Part shown: in pieces, positions 30,024 to 40,400 of the stretch
Numbering within the stretch: the first letter of the stretch is position 1
How the letters are laid out: the number at the start of each line of letters is the position of its first letter
DNA from: Paludisphaera borealis
Lineage (GTDB): Bacteria; Planctomycetota; Planctomycetia; Isosphaerales; Isosphaeraceae
Assembly: GCF_001956985.1 (NCBI RefSeq)
Contig: NZ_CP019082.1
Span: forward strand, 5,394,001 to 5,458,000
Reading direction: 5' to 3'
DNA length: 64,000 nucleotides
Translations under genes and position numbers: made by a program
The notes under the pieces: generated by a model
What the model was told of the DNA's origin: nothing
Seen by the model: only the letters and a program-made list of their open reading frames with translations
The model's database searches: none

Positions 30024-31988
30024 TTACTTCTCGCCCCCGAGGGCGACGCCGGCGGGGGATTTCTGGCCGAGGGTCTTCTCGATCTGGCGGTCGGCCTCGG
30101 ACGCCGTCCGGAGGTTGCGGTTGACCACCTTGCCCTGGGCGTCGATCAGGAACATGGTCGGCAGCGAGCCGACGCCGTACTCGACGGCAAGGCGGCCGTC
30201 GATGCCCCCCGGCTCGAAGATCTCGGGCCAGTCGAGCTTCTGTTCCTTCTGGAAGGCTTCGAGATCGGCCTTCTCGGTGTCGAGGCTGACGCCGACGATC
30301 TGCAGCCCCTTGGCCCGGTACTTTTCGGCGACCTTGAGCAGGTCGGGGATCTCGCGGCGGACCGACTGGCCCCCCCACGAGGCCCAGAAGACGACCAGGA
30401 CCGTCTTGCCCTGAAGCTGGGACGTGTCGACGGCCTCTCCCTGGGCGCCGGTCCCCTTGATCGAGACCGACTTGCCGACCAGGTCCAGCCGCCGCAGCGC
30501 GCCGGCGGCCTTCTTACCCGCGAGGCTTTCGGGGAAGGCCTCGACGAGCTTGGCGTAGTCTTCGCGGGCCTTGTCTTCCTCGGCGTTGAACTCGTTGGCG
30601 CTGCCGAGCTGGAGCCAGGCTTCCGGCGCCTCGTCGGACTTGGCGAAATCCTTGAGGAACACTTCCAGCTCGCTCATCCACTTCTTCTGGCTGGTGACGT
30701 AGTTGCCGCCGGGCTCCTCGCTCCGCATGACGAACTCGGCGCCGATGGCGCGGAACGCGGCGTACGAGGCGAGCGGGCCTTTCTTCTCGATGATGCCGTC
30801 GAGCACCTTGCGGCCTTGCGGGTAGGCCCCGGTCTGGTAGGCGGCGACCAGGCTGTCGACGATCTGCTTGTTGTAGCTGAGCTGGTCGTCGGCGTCCTTG
30901 GACGCCTTGACCACGCCGCGGAGCAGGGGGATGCGATCGACGTGGAACCGCGCCGCCTCTTTCTTGTCGGCGCCGGCGGCCAGGGCGCTGTTGGCCTTGT
31001 CGTAGTCGGCCAGCGTCTTGAGGGCGGCTTCCATCTCCGCGTCATGCTGGGGGGCGTCGCCGACGCCGGCGATCTCGTAGATCGCCGAGCGGAGGCCCGA
31101 CGAGGTGGCGACGACCGGCTTCTCGGGGTCGACGGCCCTGGGCAGCTCGACGAACTTCCAGGCGTCGTCGATCTTGATCATCTCCGGGACCTGGAGGAAC
31201 GAGAGCTTGGCCTGTTGGCCCCCGGCGGCCTGCGCGGCGGGGGCGCCGGCGAAGATCACGGCGTTCTCGTAGAGCACCAGGTCCTTGGCGACGCCGGTGG
31301 CGGGGTCGGCGGGGATGACGTGGGGCAGGGTGCCGTCGAACCGGTTCCAGACGGTCTTCTCGGTCCAGCCGACGAGTGTCTTCAAGAGCGCCTGGACCGC
31401 CTCGGCCCGCTTCGGGGCGTCGGCCGTGACCTTGGCGATCACCGAGTCGGGGACGCCGGCGGCCTTCAGCTCCTCGGGGGTCGCCATCAACGAGTCGAGC
31501 AGGGCCGCGTCGTTGGTGACGAGCGCCTGGACGGCCATTTTCGAGGCTTCCTCGGCCGAGATCCGCTTCCAGGCGGCGATCTTGCCGTCCTGAATGGCCG
31601 CGATCCGGGTGCCGCCCGAGTTCATCCAGCGGCACTCGTCGAGGCTGCGGTCGCCGTTGACGTCGCTCTCGCGGTAGACCTCGAAGCCGTCCTGGAAGTA
31701 GCTCCACTGGTTGAGGGCCTTGCCGCCGTTGGTGATGATGAACCGGCGCAAGAGCTTGCCCTGGCCGTCGCGGAGGGCGTAGCCGATCGTCCGCTTCTGG
31801 GCGTCGGTCACCAGCTCGACCTTGCAGGCGTCGATCGCGGCCTGATCGGCGGGGGTGTCGTACTCGACGCCGCCGCGCGTCGGCCTCAGATTCAGCATGG
31901 CCTTCGGCGTGGTGTCGGCCGCCGGGGCCGAGGCGGCGCCCGCGCTCAGGCAGCCCAGCAGGGCCGCGGTGTATCCTAGCTTCCGCAT
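30024..31988 (-). CDS. Exported TlpA/thioredoxin-fold protein lacking the CxxC cysteines
   Basis: A 654-residue exported protein: signal peptide (about 1-24, cleavage near A-A-P-A-A-D), a ~480-residue helical/beta region of unknown type, and a C-terminal TlpA/AhpC-TSA thioredoxin fold (about 505-640). In the thioredoxin domain, LVVFWASWGGQSVRREIPDLL aligns with the usual F-W-A-x-W-C-G-P-C, but both catalytic Cys are replaced (G-G-Q-S), while the cis-Pro loop (YGVGSLPTMFLID) remains. It is therefore unlikely to be a thiol-disulfide oxidoreductase and may act in binding or scaffolding. Many planctomycete TlpA-like proteins are long like this. AAGGAG 7 bases before ATG 31988 fixes the start; longer in-frame extensions are upstream DNA. 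Confidence 0.82.
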   Translation of the reverse strand: MRKLGYTAALLGCLSAGAASAPAADTTPKAMLNLRPTRGGVEYDTPADQAAIDACKVELVTDAQKRTIGYALRDGQGKLLRRFIITNGGKALNQWSYFQDGFEVYRESDVNGDRSLDECRWMNSGGTRIAAIQDGKIAAWKRISAEEASKMAVQALVTNDAALLDSLMATPEELKAAGVPDSVIAKVTADAPKRAEAVQALLKTLVGWTEKTVWNRFDGTLPHVIPADPATGVAKDLVLYENAVIFAGAPAAQAAGGQQAKLSFLQVPEMIKIDDAWKFVELPRAVDPEKPVVATSSGLRSAIYEIAGVGDAPQHDAEMEAALKTLADYDKANSALAAGADKKEAARFHVDRIPLLRGVVKASKDADDQLSYNKQIVDSLVAAYQTGAYPQGRKVLDGIIEKKGPLASYAAFRAIGAEFVMRSEEPGGNYVTSQKKWMSELEVFLKDFAKSDEAPEAWLQLGSANEFNAEEDKAREDYAKLVEAFPESLAGKKAAGALRRLDLVGKSVSIKGTGAQGEAVDTSQLQGKTVLVVFWASWGGQSVRREIPDLLKVAEKYRAKGLQIVGVSLDTEKADLEAFQKEQKLDWPEIFEPGGIDGRLAVEYGVGSLPTMFLIDAQGKVVNRNLRTASEADRQIEKTLGQKSPAGVALGGEK

Positions 31989-32227
31989 GAGTCTCTCCTT
32001 ATTCCCAGCGGTTGAGGACCGTCTCGGCAACCCTCGTCTCCGCGCTTCGCCGTTTGACTGCGAACCGTCTCGGGGCGTACCGGTCCCTCGCGCCCTCGAT
32101 CCGCAAGAGTTGACCCCAGGTCGCCCACAAAGTCCAGATCGACTTCGGTTAAACTCCGTTACGCAAGCTCGCAATCCCAGAAACCAGGCGCCGAACCCGA
32201 TCGCCGCCGATTTTCCACGAGGTCCCC

Positions 32228-33352
32228 ATGACGCCCATTCGACGCAGCCGGCGAAATCCCGCGAGCCTGGCGCTCGGTTTGTTCCTCATCCTGACGGCGA
32301 TCGTCCCCAGGTCGCCCGGCCAAGAGCCCCAGGCCGGCGAAGAGCTCCCGGCTTACCCGGACCACGTCCGTTTGCTGGTCGTCCGCGACGCCTCGGGCGC
32401 GGAGCGGCCGGTCGAGAGCGTCGCCGATTGGGCCGTGCGCCGCGGCCATGTCCTCGGACATCTTCAGGAAGTGATGGGACCGTTCCCCGGTCCGGAGCGT
32501 CGCGTGGATCTCGACTGGAAGATCCGATCGTCCCACAAGGAGAAGGGGTACACACGGCACAAGATCGACTTCCAGAGCGAGCCCGGCGACCGCGTGCCGG
32601 CCTGGCTGCTGATCCCCGACTCTCGGGCGGGAGAGGGGGCCGTCAAGCGACCGGCGATGCTCTGCCTGCACCAGACGGTGGCGATCGGCAAGGACGAGCC
32701 CGCCGGCCTGGGGCAGAACCCTAATCTCGATTACGGGCGCGAGCTGGCCGAGCGGGGCTATGTGACGATCGCCCCCGATTACCCGAACTTCGGCGAGTAC
32801 CAGCGCGACGTCTACGCGATGGGCTACGCCAGCGCCTCGATGAAGGCGATCTGGAACAACACGAGGGCCGTCGACCTGCTGGTCTCGCTGCCGGAGGTCG
32901 ACCCCGGGCGGATCGGCGTGATCGGCCACTCGCTCGGGGGGCACAACGCGATCTTCACCGCCCTCTTCGAGCCCCGCATCAAGGCCGTGGTCTCGTCGAG
33001 CAGCTTCAACGCCTTTCCCTACTACTACAAGGGCGACATCGCCGGCTGGTCGCACAAGGGGTACATGCCCCGGCTCCGCGACCGCTATCATCTCGATCTC
33101 AAGCAGGTCCCGTTCGACTTCCCCGAGCTGATCGCCGCGCTGGCCCCGCGCCCGTTCTTCACGAACTCGCCGCTCCACGACGACAACTTCGAGGTCGAAG
33201 GCGTCCGCGTCTGCCTCACCGCCGCCCGGCCGGTGTATCGACTCTTCCACGCCGAAGACGACCTTCAGGCCGTCCACCCCGACGCCGAACACTCGTTCCC
33301 GCCGACCGCCCGGAAAGCCGCCTACGAGTTCCTCGACCGGCGGCTGAAATGA
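32228..33352 (+). CDS. Exported alpha/beta hydrolase (dienelactone hydrolase/acetyl esterase-like)
   Basis: A 374-residue exported hydrolase. A signal peptide (LALGLFLILTAIVPRSPG) is followed by an alpha/beta-hydrolase core. The nucleophile elbow is GVIGHSLGGHNA (Ser), the likely acid lies in the SPLHDDNFE or HAEDD region, and the His in PDAEHSFPP near the C-terminus. The strand LLIPDSRAGEGAVKRPAMLCLHQT contributes the oxyanion region. The layout resembles secreted planctomycete esterases of the dienelactone hydrolase/acetyl xylan esterase type; the substrate is probably an ester or carbohydrate ester but is not determined. The ATG has GAGG 6 bases upstream. It is divergent from the thioredoxin-fold gene (239 bp gap), and a palindrome follows 4 bp after its stop. 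Confidence 0.82.
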   Translation: MTPIRRSRRNPASLALGLFLILTAIVPRSPGQEPQAGEELPAYPDHVRLLVVRDASGAERPVESVADWAVRRGHVLGHLQEVMGPFPGPERRVDLDWKIRSSHKEKGYTRHKIDFQSEPGDRVPAWLLIPDSRAGEGAVKRPAMLCLHQTVAIGKDEPAGLGQNPNLDYGRELAERGYVTIAPDYPNFGEYQRDVYAMGYASASMKAIWNNTRAVDLLVSLPEVDPGRIGVIGHSLGGHNAIFTALFEPRIKAVVSSSSFNAFPYYYKGDIAGWSHKGYMPRLRDRYHLDLKQVPFDFPELIAALAPRPFFTNSPLHDDNFEVEGVRVCLTAARPVYRLFHAEDDLQAVHPDAEHSFPPTARKAAYEFLDRRLK

Positions 33353-33356
33353 GGAA

Positions 33357-33438
33357 CGGCTCACGCCGGCGCTGTGTGGCCGACGCCTGTCCCGCAAAGG
33401 ACGAAGGCTGCTCGGCCGCAGCAACACGACGTGAGCCG
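33357..33438. repeat. Imperfect 82-bp palindrome between convergent genes
   Basis: Outer arms CGGCTCACG (33357-33365) and CGTGAGCCG (33430-33438) pair perfectly; inner segments GTG-TGGCCGA and TCGGCCGCAGCAACAC pair with bulges. It lies between the 3' ends of the hydrolase gene and the lipoprotein gene. It may serve as a two-way terminator, though no T-run is present. Confidence 0.6.
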
Positions 33439-33466
33439 GTCTAAGCTTCCTCTCCGCTCCGACTGA

Positions 33467-33664
33467 TTACTTTTTCGCGGCGCCGGTGGGCGGCTTGAGT
33501 TTCATTGTCTTCATCATGTTGGCTTTCATCTCGTCAATCTGGGCCGGGGTCTGCGCGTAAGGGGATTTCTCGATCGGCGCATCGACGTCGTTGCCGCCGC
33601 AGCCTGACACGAAGATCGCCAACACGAGGCCCATCAGGGCCGCCCGCACTCGATACGATGGCAT
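33467..33664 (-). CDS. Small lipoprotein linked to second DUF1559 gene
   Basis: A 65-residue protein: signal peptide MPSYRVRAALMGLVLAIFVSGCGGN with lipobox V-S-G-C (Cys near residue 22), then a hydrophilic tail with M-M-K-T-M-K and A/K-rich end. GGAGAG about 9 bases before ATG 33664 supports the start. It lies 223 bp downstream of the DUF1559 gene, same strand. It resembles the lipoprotein at 16249-16452 in length, lipobox and tail, but there the lipoprotein gene is upstream of the DUF1559 gene. Function unknown; pairing suggests a role with the DUF1559 protein at the envelope. Confidence 0.72.
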   Translation of the reverse strand: MPSYRVRAALMGLVLAIFVSGCGGNDVDAPIEKSPYAQTPAQIDEMKANMMKTMKLKPPTGAAKK

Positions 33665-33887
33665 GGAATCGGCTCTCCAAAGGATCATGAATTTATATGA
33701 GATGAGAGGGAGGAAGGGGACCGGATCGCTTCGAAATGAGAGAACGGAGCCGACTCTCGATCCGCCGAACCTCGCCAAAGTGGTGAACTTGATCGCCCAA
33801 GGGGCGATGGCGTTCAGGCGCCGAGGAGTCAACGACGATTCGCCGCGAACTCCTCGGCGTGGTGATGTCGGGATTGATGACGCTCGA

Positions 33888-35006
33888 TCAGAGCGCATCG
33901 CTGCTGATGACTTCACCGCCGTTGCGGGTGCCGAGCCCCCACCAGGCCTGGAGACTGACGGAGTCCTTGATGAAGCGAACCGAGCCGTCACCCATGGACA
34001 TATTCACGCCGCCCGGATGGTTGCTGCTGGGGGGCATGGCGTCGTTTGGGTTGCCCCAGCCGCTGCTGTTGCCGTCGGCCGCGTTGTAGCAGCCGATCCC
34101 GTTGGGGGGCATCCAGTGGTTGTAGGAATCCCAGGTCAAGCACGAGTTAGCGTTGCCGCCGAGCCAGGCGTTGCCGGTCACCGGTGAGCTGGGACCGAAG
34201 CCGGTCGTGGTTCCCGGGAGCGCCTTGCACGTGGCGACGAAATTCTGCGCCGCCTGAGGCTGAGACGCTCCCTGGTCCATGGGGAGGTTCATTCCACTGA
34301 TGAACAGGATGGTCGATTTCCTTTGAGCTGTGGCGATCGTGACCGCGTTCATCGGGGGACCCGTACCTACTAGGGTCTCGCTGAAGAGCGCGGTGTTGGA
34401 GGTGCCGTCGGTGACGGATTCGACCCCGAAGCTGCCGCAATTGAAATTGACCGGGCCGATGGGCTGACCGGGATTGTTGTTCGGATCGCCCCGCATGATC
34501 ACCAAAAGCCCCGACCAGCCGCTGTTGACGGCGGGGCCGCCGATGTTGGCGACGTAGTTCTTCCAGCCCTGTCCAACCGTCGGCATCTTCGAGCTCTCGG
34601 ACGGGCACATCATCATCGAGACCCGCGAATTGATCACCGTGCTGTTTTGGGGCGTCAAGTTCCACGCCGCATTCGAGTGGAGCGTGAAGTTGGCGGCGTT
34701 GTAGAGCGGTTGTTGCTCCATGTTCGGCAGGATCGAAGCAGTCCAGTCGAACGGGAAGGGATCGCCGGTCGCGTTGTACGCCGCGTTCGACAAGTTCCCC
34801 ATCAGCGGGGGGAACACGTTCTGCTGCGAGTGGTAGTTGTGAACCGCCAAGCCCAGTTGCTTGAGGTTGTTGATGCACTGGGCGCGACGGGCGGCCTCGC
34901 GGGCCGACTGCACGGCCGGCAAGAGGAGAGCGATGAGGACGGCGATGATCGCGATCACGACCAGCAATTCAATCAGCGTGAAGCCACGACGTTTCGATGA
35001 ATGCAT
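33888..35006 (-). CDS. DUF1559 prepilin-like protein (second copy)
   Basis: A 372-residue DUF1559 protein. The N-terminus [19 protein letters not shown] carries the prepilin peptidase site (G-F), followed by an N-terminal helix segment ([20 protein letters not shown]) identical to that of the first DUF1559 protein at 14976-16010. The middle is divergent and rich in Asn, Pro and Gly; the C-terminus has the family motif [23 protein letters not shown]. Exported, probably assembled or anchored through its N-terminal helix; function not established. ATG 35006 has an AAGGAAAG site 13 bases upstream, rather distant. The near-identity of the first ~150 bp with the other copy makes this a candidate for gene conversion. 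Confidence 0.9.
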   Translation of the reverse strand: MHSSKRRGFTLIELLVVIAIIAVLIALLLPAVQSAREAARRAQCINNLKQLGLAVHNYHSQQNVFPPLMGNLSNAAYNATGDPFPFDWTASILPNMEQQPLYNAANFTLHSNAAWNLTPQNSTVINSRVSMMMCPSESSKMPTVGQGWKNYVANIGGPAVNSGWSGLLVIMRGDPNNNPGQPIGPVNFNCGSFGVESVTDGTSNTALFSETLVGTGPPMNAVTIATAQRKSTILFISGMNLPMDQGASQPQAAQNFVATCKALPGTTTGFGPSSPVTGNAWLGGNANSCLTWDSYNHWMPPNGIGCYNAADGNSSGWGNPNDAMPPSSNHPGGVNMSMGDGSVRFIKDSVSLQAWWGLGTRNGGEVISSDAL

Positions 35007-35932
35007 GTGCTTTGGTCTTTCCTTGAACTGAGGTGGAGAGGAATGGGCAGGAAAGAAACCGGGCTGCCGCGGGTGCCGAGAACGAATCGACCCCCATGGA
35101 AAACCGGCGAACCGACATCCACATCCCATTCATGAAGCCAGCCGCAAGCAGCCTCGAACCGATCGCCTCGCTCGGCGGTCGTCGAATGCGTGACGGGGCC
35201 TTACGCCGCGTCATGCTCGGCGACGAGCTTGAAAAGGCGATGCGATATGACGAACGAATAGTTGCAAGAGTGGGGCGGCCAGGTGGCGTCGACGAATCGA
35301 CGACGAACAGCGCGACCCAACGATTGAGAACAAGCCAGGCTGAGCGGGGAGCGACGAACGCATCACCCGATCCCAGCTTCCGACCTGAAGGCTGCCTGCA
35401 CAACGAGTGTCGTAAGACTAGGTGATTCGGTTTTGAAAATCAAGCCGACATCGATATTTGGATGGGCCTGCGGGTTCTCGCGGTTTGGCCGGCGGACCTC
35501 GACCTGATCGCCGAGGAGGAACCACGCCGGGGATCATTCAGGTGCGCTCATGTAATAGAGTCATCGGAGCGACTCATCCCATCGCGAGGAGGAAAGCCGG
35601 GCGGCTGGGCGTCACGACGAGAAGAGGTTCCATGCGTGAGTCGGGAGCCGCAATCGAGCTGGAATAGGCGGCGCCAATCTCCTTTTCCTCCGCGAGCTGA
35701 AGCGGCGCGAGGGCTTCAAGGGGACGTGTCGACGTCGAAGCGGCGCGGTTTCGGCGGATGGTCGGTGAGGTTGCGTTCGCCGGATTTTTCGGGTTGACAG
35801 GGTTGGGTGAGTCGCTAGAGTAATCGTTGAGTCGACAGAGCCGGACTGCGCCTCGTGCTCTTTCGCATCATGGTGGCTCGGGCCTCGGCTCGACAACAGG
35901 ATTTGACTACGCCTCAACTGGATGAGGGCGCC
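35007..35932. other. Intergenic region between divergent genes
   Basis: This 926-bp stretch lies between the leftward DUF1559 gene and the rightward sigma-54 regulator. No reading frame here has family resemblance or a convincing start. An A/T-richer segment lies around 35420-35465 and a good promoter candidate at 35794-35821. I see no long repeat. Confidence 0.4.
35794..35821 (+). promoter_or_regulatory. Candidate sigma-70 promoter of the response regulator gene
   Basis: A perfect -35 hexamer TTGACA (35794-35799), 16-bp spacer and -10-like TAGAGT (35816-35821, four of six) precede the regulator gene, giving a leader of roughly 100 nt. Planctomycete housekeeping promoters are not well characterised, so this rests on the general bacterial consensus. 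Confidence 0.4.
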
Positions 35933-37381
<1,449 letters not shown>

Positions 37382-37418
37382 AGCGAAGGGTCCGATCGGC
37401 GGAGGTCCTCGCGGATTC

Positions 37419-38876
37419 CTAACGCTCCTCGATGAGCGGAACGAGGGCCGCGCGAACCTCCATGACCGAGCCGTAGCGATCCCGCGGCCGCTTCGCGAGG
37501 CACTTCCGGCAGACGTCGACCACCGTCGTGGGGAGGTCGGGGCGAATGAGCCCCGGCGAGACGACGGGCTCGTCGCCGACGACCTTGGCGAGCACTTCAG
37601 GCAGACTTCCGCCGATCCAGGGGGGACGGCCGGTAAGCAAGGCGAACAGGACCGCGCCCAGCCCATAGACGTCGGTGCGCGCGTCGATCGGCCCCCAGCT
37701 TCGCGACGCCTGTTCCGGCGCCATGTATGGGGCGGTCCCTTCGATATGGACGGTCCGGGGCGTGGGATCGGAAAGGTGCCGCGCGAGTCCGAAATCCGTG
37801 ACCCGAACGCCGCCGTTCTCGTCGATCAGGAGATTCGCCGGTTTGAGGTCGCAGTGGACGATGCCTCGCGCATGAGCGTGCTCAAGGGCCTGACACGTCT
37901 CGACGACCCAGACCACGGCTTGACGCCACGAGACGTCGGAACGCCGAGTGTGGAGGTCGAGGTTCGAGCCCGCCACGTATTCCATGACGAGGAAGTACGA
38001 ACCGCCGGGAGTCCGGCCGAGCCCATGGGTTCCGACGATCTTCGGATGCCGCAGTTCGGCGATGGTCTGCGCCTCGGCCAGGAAACGCCGCACCGCTCCC
38101 GGGTGGTGGATCAGCGATTTGCGGAGAAACTTGACGGCGACTGGTCGGTCCTCGCCGCGCTGCCAGGCTTTGAAAACCTTCCCCATCCTCCCCGAGCCGA
38201 TCATCCGTTGCAGCAAGAAATCGCCGTGGTCGAGCAGGGCGCTGGGAAGCGTCTCCACGTCGGGCGCGAGTCCGTTCTGGTCAGAGGAAAGACGGTCGAG
38301 GAAGCTCGAACGGAGACGGCTGAGCGACCGTCTGACGCTTCGCTCGGAGCACCCGACCTCTCGGGCGATCTCCGGAATCTGCATCTCCCGCATCCGGAGT
38401 TCCAGAACGTGCCCGTCGAGCGGGCTCAGGCCTGAAGTGAAGTCGTTCAGCAGATCGGCCAGGTCGACTGCGTCCTCCGGCGTGGGTTCCAGCAGACGGA
38501 CGAGCCGCGTTTCGTCGATCTGTTCGAGCGGCGCGTCGAGATCGATCGACCTTCGATCGGCCCGGTGAAACCGCGTTTGCCGCATGAGCTTGTGCTTCGT
38601 GATGGCGGCCAGCAGACGCCACAGGTCGCCCTTGCGGCCGAGGACGTACCGGCCGTCCCGCGCATCGACGAAGAAGCTGCGAAAGACCGACATCACGACG
38701 TCTTCGGGATCGATCCGACTGGCGATTTGCGAAGGCAGGCGGCTCTTCGCGAGCGAGGTCAGCCGGGCGAAGTAACGCGCGAACAACGCCGCGGCGGCTG
38801 CGTCGCCGCCGCCTCGCGACCGCTCCAGCAGGTCGAAGGAACTCCAGGAGTGCGGAGGTTGGTCCGTCGCCGACAC
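37419..38876 (-). CDS. ECF-type sigma factor fused to Ser/Thr protein kinase
   Basis: A 485-residue two-part protein. Residues about 20-195 are ECF-sigma-like: region 2 (YFARLTSLAKSRLPSQIASRIDPEDVVMSVFRSFF) and region 4 helix-turn-helix (MQIPEIAREVGCSERSVRRSLSRL). Residues about 215-485 are a Hanks-type kinase: Gly loop GSGRMGKV (227-234), Lys249 in VAVKF, catalytic loop HCDLKPANLL (Asp343; Cys replaces the common Arg, a non-RD kinase), DFG at 361-363 and MAPEQ. There is no membrane segment, so the kinase is cytosolic. ECF factors tied to Ser/Thr kinases are known from Planctomycetes; the natural reading is a transcription factor whose activity is set by its own kinase domain, which is inference. 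The start is GTG with CAGGAG 6-7 bases upstream. Confidence 0.88.
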   Translation of the reverse strand: MSATDQPPHSWSSFDLLERSRGGGDAAAAALFARYFARLTSLAKSRLPSQIASRIDPEDVVMSVFRSFFVDARDGRYVLGRKGDLWRLLAAITKHKLMRQTRFHRADRRSIDLDAPLEQIDETRLVRLLEPTPEDAVDLADLLNDFTSGLSPLDGHVLELRMREMQIPEIAREVGCSERSVRRSLSRLRSSFLDRLSSDQNGLAPDVETLPSALLDHGDFLLQRMIGSGRMGKVFKAWQRGEDRPVAVKFLRKSLIHHPGAVRRFLAEAQTIAELRHPKIVGTHGLGRTPGGSYFLVMEYVAGSNLDLHTRRSDVSWRQAVVWVVETCQALEHAHARGIVHCDLKPANLLIDENGGVRVTDFGLARHLSDPTPRTVHIEGTAPYMAPEQASRSWGPIDARTDVYGLGAVLFALLTGRPPWIGGSLPEVLAKVVGDEPVVSPGLIRPDLPTTVVDVCRKCLAKRPRDRYGSVMEVRAALVPLIEER

Positions 38877-39006
38877 GAATCACTCCTGATCCCGCGAGCC
38901 GCCGATCAGGTCGTTTTCAGCATTTTCAAGATCGCCCTGGCCGCCGGGATGAAGCGGAGGGCATTACCTGATCGTTCGAGAAACTATTCTTGTCGAGGAG
39001 GAAGCC

Positions 39007-39291
39007 ATGGCCTTCGTCGTGACCGAACCGTGCTTCGATTGCAAGTATACCGACTGCGTCGTCGTCTGCCCGTGTGATTGCTTCCACGAGGGCGAACGGA
39101 TGCTCTTCATCGACCCCGCGCATTGCATCGATTGCGAAGCCTGCGTGCCCGAATGCCCCGTCGAGGCGATCTTTCACGAGTCGAACGTGCCCGAGGAATG
39201 GAAAGAGTTCGTGGCGTTGAATGAAGAGATGGCCTCGGTGAGTCCTTCGATCACGGAGCGCAAGCAACCATTGGCGACCCCCAACCGATGA
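39007..39291 (+). CDS. fdxA: 7Fe ferredoxin (FdxA type)
   Basis: A 94-residue cytosolic electron carrier with one [3Fe-4S] and one [4Fe-4S] cluster. AFVVTEPCFDCKYTDCVVVC followed by PCDCF matches the Azotobacter ferredoxin I type: Cys9, Cys17 and Cys (in CIDCEACVPECP) ligands in the expected order, with Cys12 and Cys25 at conserved sites; Cys23 is an extra, unusual residue where most have Val. The C-terminus carries the ~35-residue FdxA extension. GAGGAGGAA lies just before the ATG, a strong ribosome site. It is expressed alone; the neighbour upstream is the divergent ECF-kinase gene. Redox partners are not evident nearby. Confidence 0.95.
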   Translation: MAFVVTEPCFDCKYTDCVVVCPCDCFHEGERMLFIDPAHCIDCEACVPECPVEAIFHESNVPEEWKEFVALNEEMASVSPSITERKQPLATPNR

Positions 39292-39433
39292 CCCTCGTCG
39301 CAACCATCGGTTAGACTCTCGAAGCGAGTCGCGCGACGTCCGTGGCGGAATTCCCATCATCGTGACGTCTCACGCGAGCCGTTTTCCGATCGATCGATTC
39401 GTTTGAAGTTCCAGAGGTTGCAGGGGGTTGGGA

Positions 39434-40381
39434 ATGTTCGGCGGATGGAGTTCGTCGGCGCGGGCGGTCTGGTTGCTGATCGGCGGGACGGGGATCGGTG
39501 TAGGGCTCGGCCTCGAGGTCGCGCCCCTGACGGTCATGCTCTTGTTGGCGACGGCGTTCGCACCGTGGGCCGCGGCGTGGCGGGACGCGGAAGGGACGGC
39601 GCTGCGGGGGGCGCTCGTCTGGGGGGCGATCGTGCTCGGGCTGGGGATCGCCGCGCAGGTCGTGGCGCTTACCGAATCGCCGGCGTCCGGACGTCCGATG
39701 TCGGGGCGGATCACTTATGTGATGACGACGGCGGTCCTCGCGGGGCTGACCTCGGTCCTCAACGCGCGACGGCCAGGGGATCGGGTCTGGGCGCTCCTGA
39801 TGGCGCTGTTGCTGGTGGTCTTCCTGATTCCCTGGCTGGAAGGATCGGGACGGATGCGCAAGGCCGACGGCCTGGCTGTTCTCCGGCTCGACTCGCCTTG
39901 GACGATCTTTTATGGGTTTCTGGCTCTGGCGGGAACGGCCAACTATCTCTCCACGCACTTCCGCGCCGCAGTGGTTCTGGGGCTCGGCCTGATCGTGGAG
40001 TATCTGGGCCTGCGATCGACCGAGTGGCCGCCGGCCTGGCGCGCGTACTGCTGGACGGCCGCCGCCTGGCTGTTCGGGGCGAGCTTCTGGACGGCCCGGC
40101 TCGGCTGCAAGCGATCGAGTGAGCCGGGGCGCAACGAGATCGACCGCATCTGGGTCTGGTTCCGCGACCGCTGGGGGACGGTCTGGGCGTTGCGGATCGC
40201 CGAGCAGTTCAACCGCTCGGCGGCGATCGGCGGCTGGCCGTACCGGCTGTCGTGGACCGGGCTGGTTCCCGTCGATCCGGAGTCCGACGCGCCGGTGGTC
40301 GCCGGCGATCGCGCTTCGGCCACGCTTCGCGGCTTGCTGCGACGGTTCGTCAGGCCGGGCCGCCTCGACCGGGTGGAGTGA
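39434..40381 (+). CDS. Polytopic membrane protein of unknown function
   Basis: A 315-residue protein. The first ~220 residues contain about seven hydrophobic helices (for example AVWLLIGGTGIGVGLGLEV, VMLLLATAFAPWAA and VWALLMALLLVVFLIPWL); the last ~90 residues are a soluble cytoplasmic-type domain rich in Arg and Trp (NEIDRIWVWFRDRWGTVWALRIAEQFNRSA). That C-terminal block with an N-R-S-A motif is seen in planctomycete membrane proteins of unknown role. I recognise no transporter or enzyme motif. AGGGGG 6 bases before ATG 39434 supports the start over the TTG two codons earlier. It follows fdxA by 142 bp on the same strand and converges with the efflux adaptor gene (19-bp gap). Confidence 0.7.
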   Translation: MFGGWSSSARAVWLLIGGTGIGVGLGLEVAPLTVMLLLATAFAPWAAAWRDAEGTALRGALVWGAIVLGLGIAAQVVALTESPASGRPMSGRITYVMTTAVLAGLTSVLNARRPGDRVWALLMALLLVVFLIPWLEGSGRMRKADGLAVLRLDSPWTIFYGFLALAGTANYLSTHFRAAVVLGLGLIVEYLGLRSTEWPPAWRAYCWTAAAWLFGASFWTARLGCKRSSEPGRNEIDRIWVWFRDRWGTVWALRIAEQFNRSAAIGGWPYRLSWTGLVPVDPESDAPVVAGDRASATLRGLLRRFVRPGRLDRVE

Positions 40382-40400
40382 AGCGCCCAGTCGACGGCGG

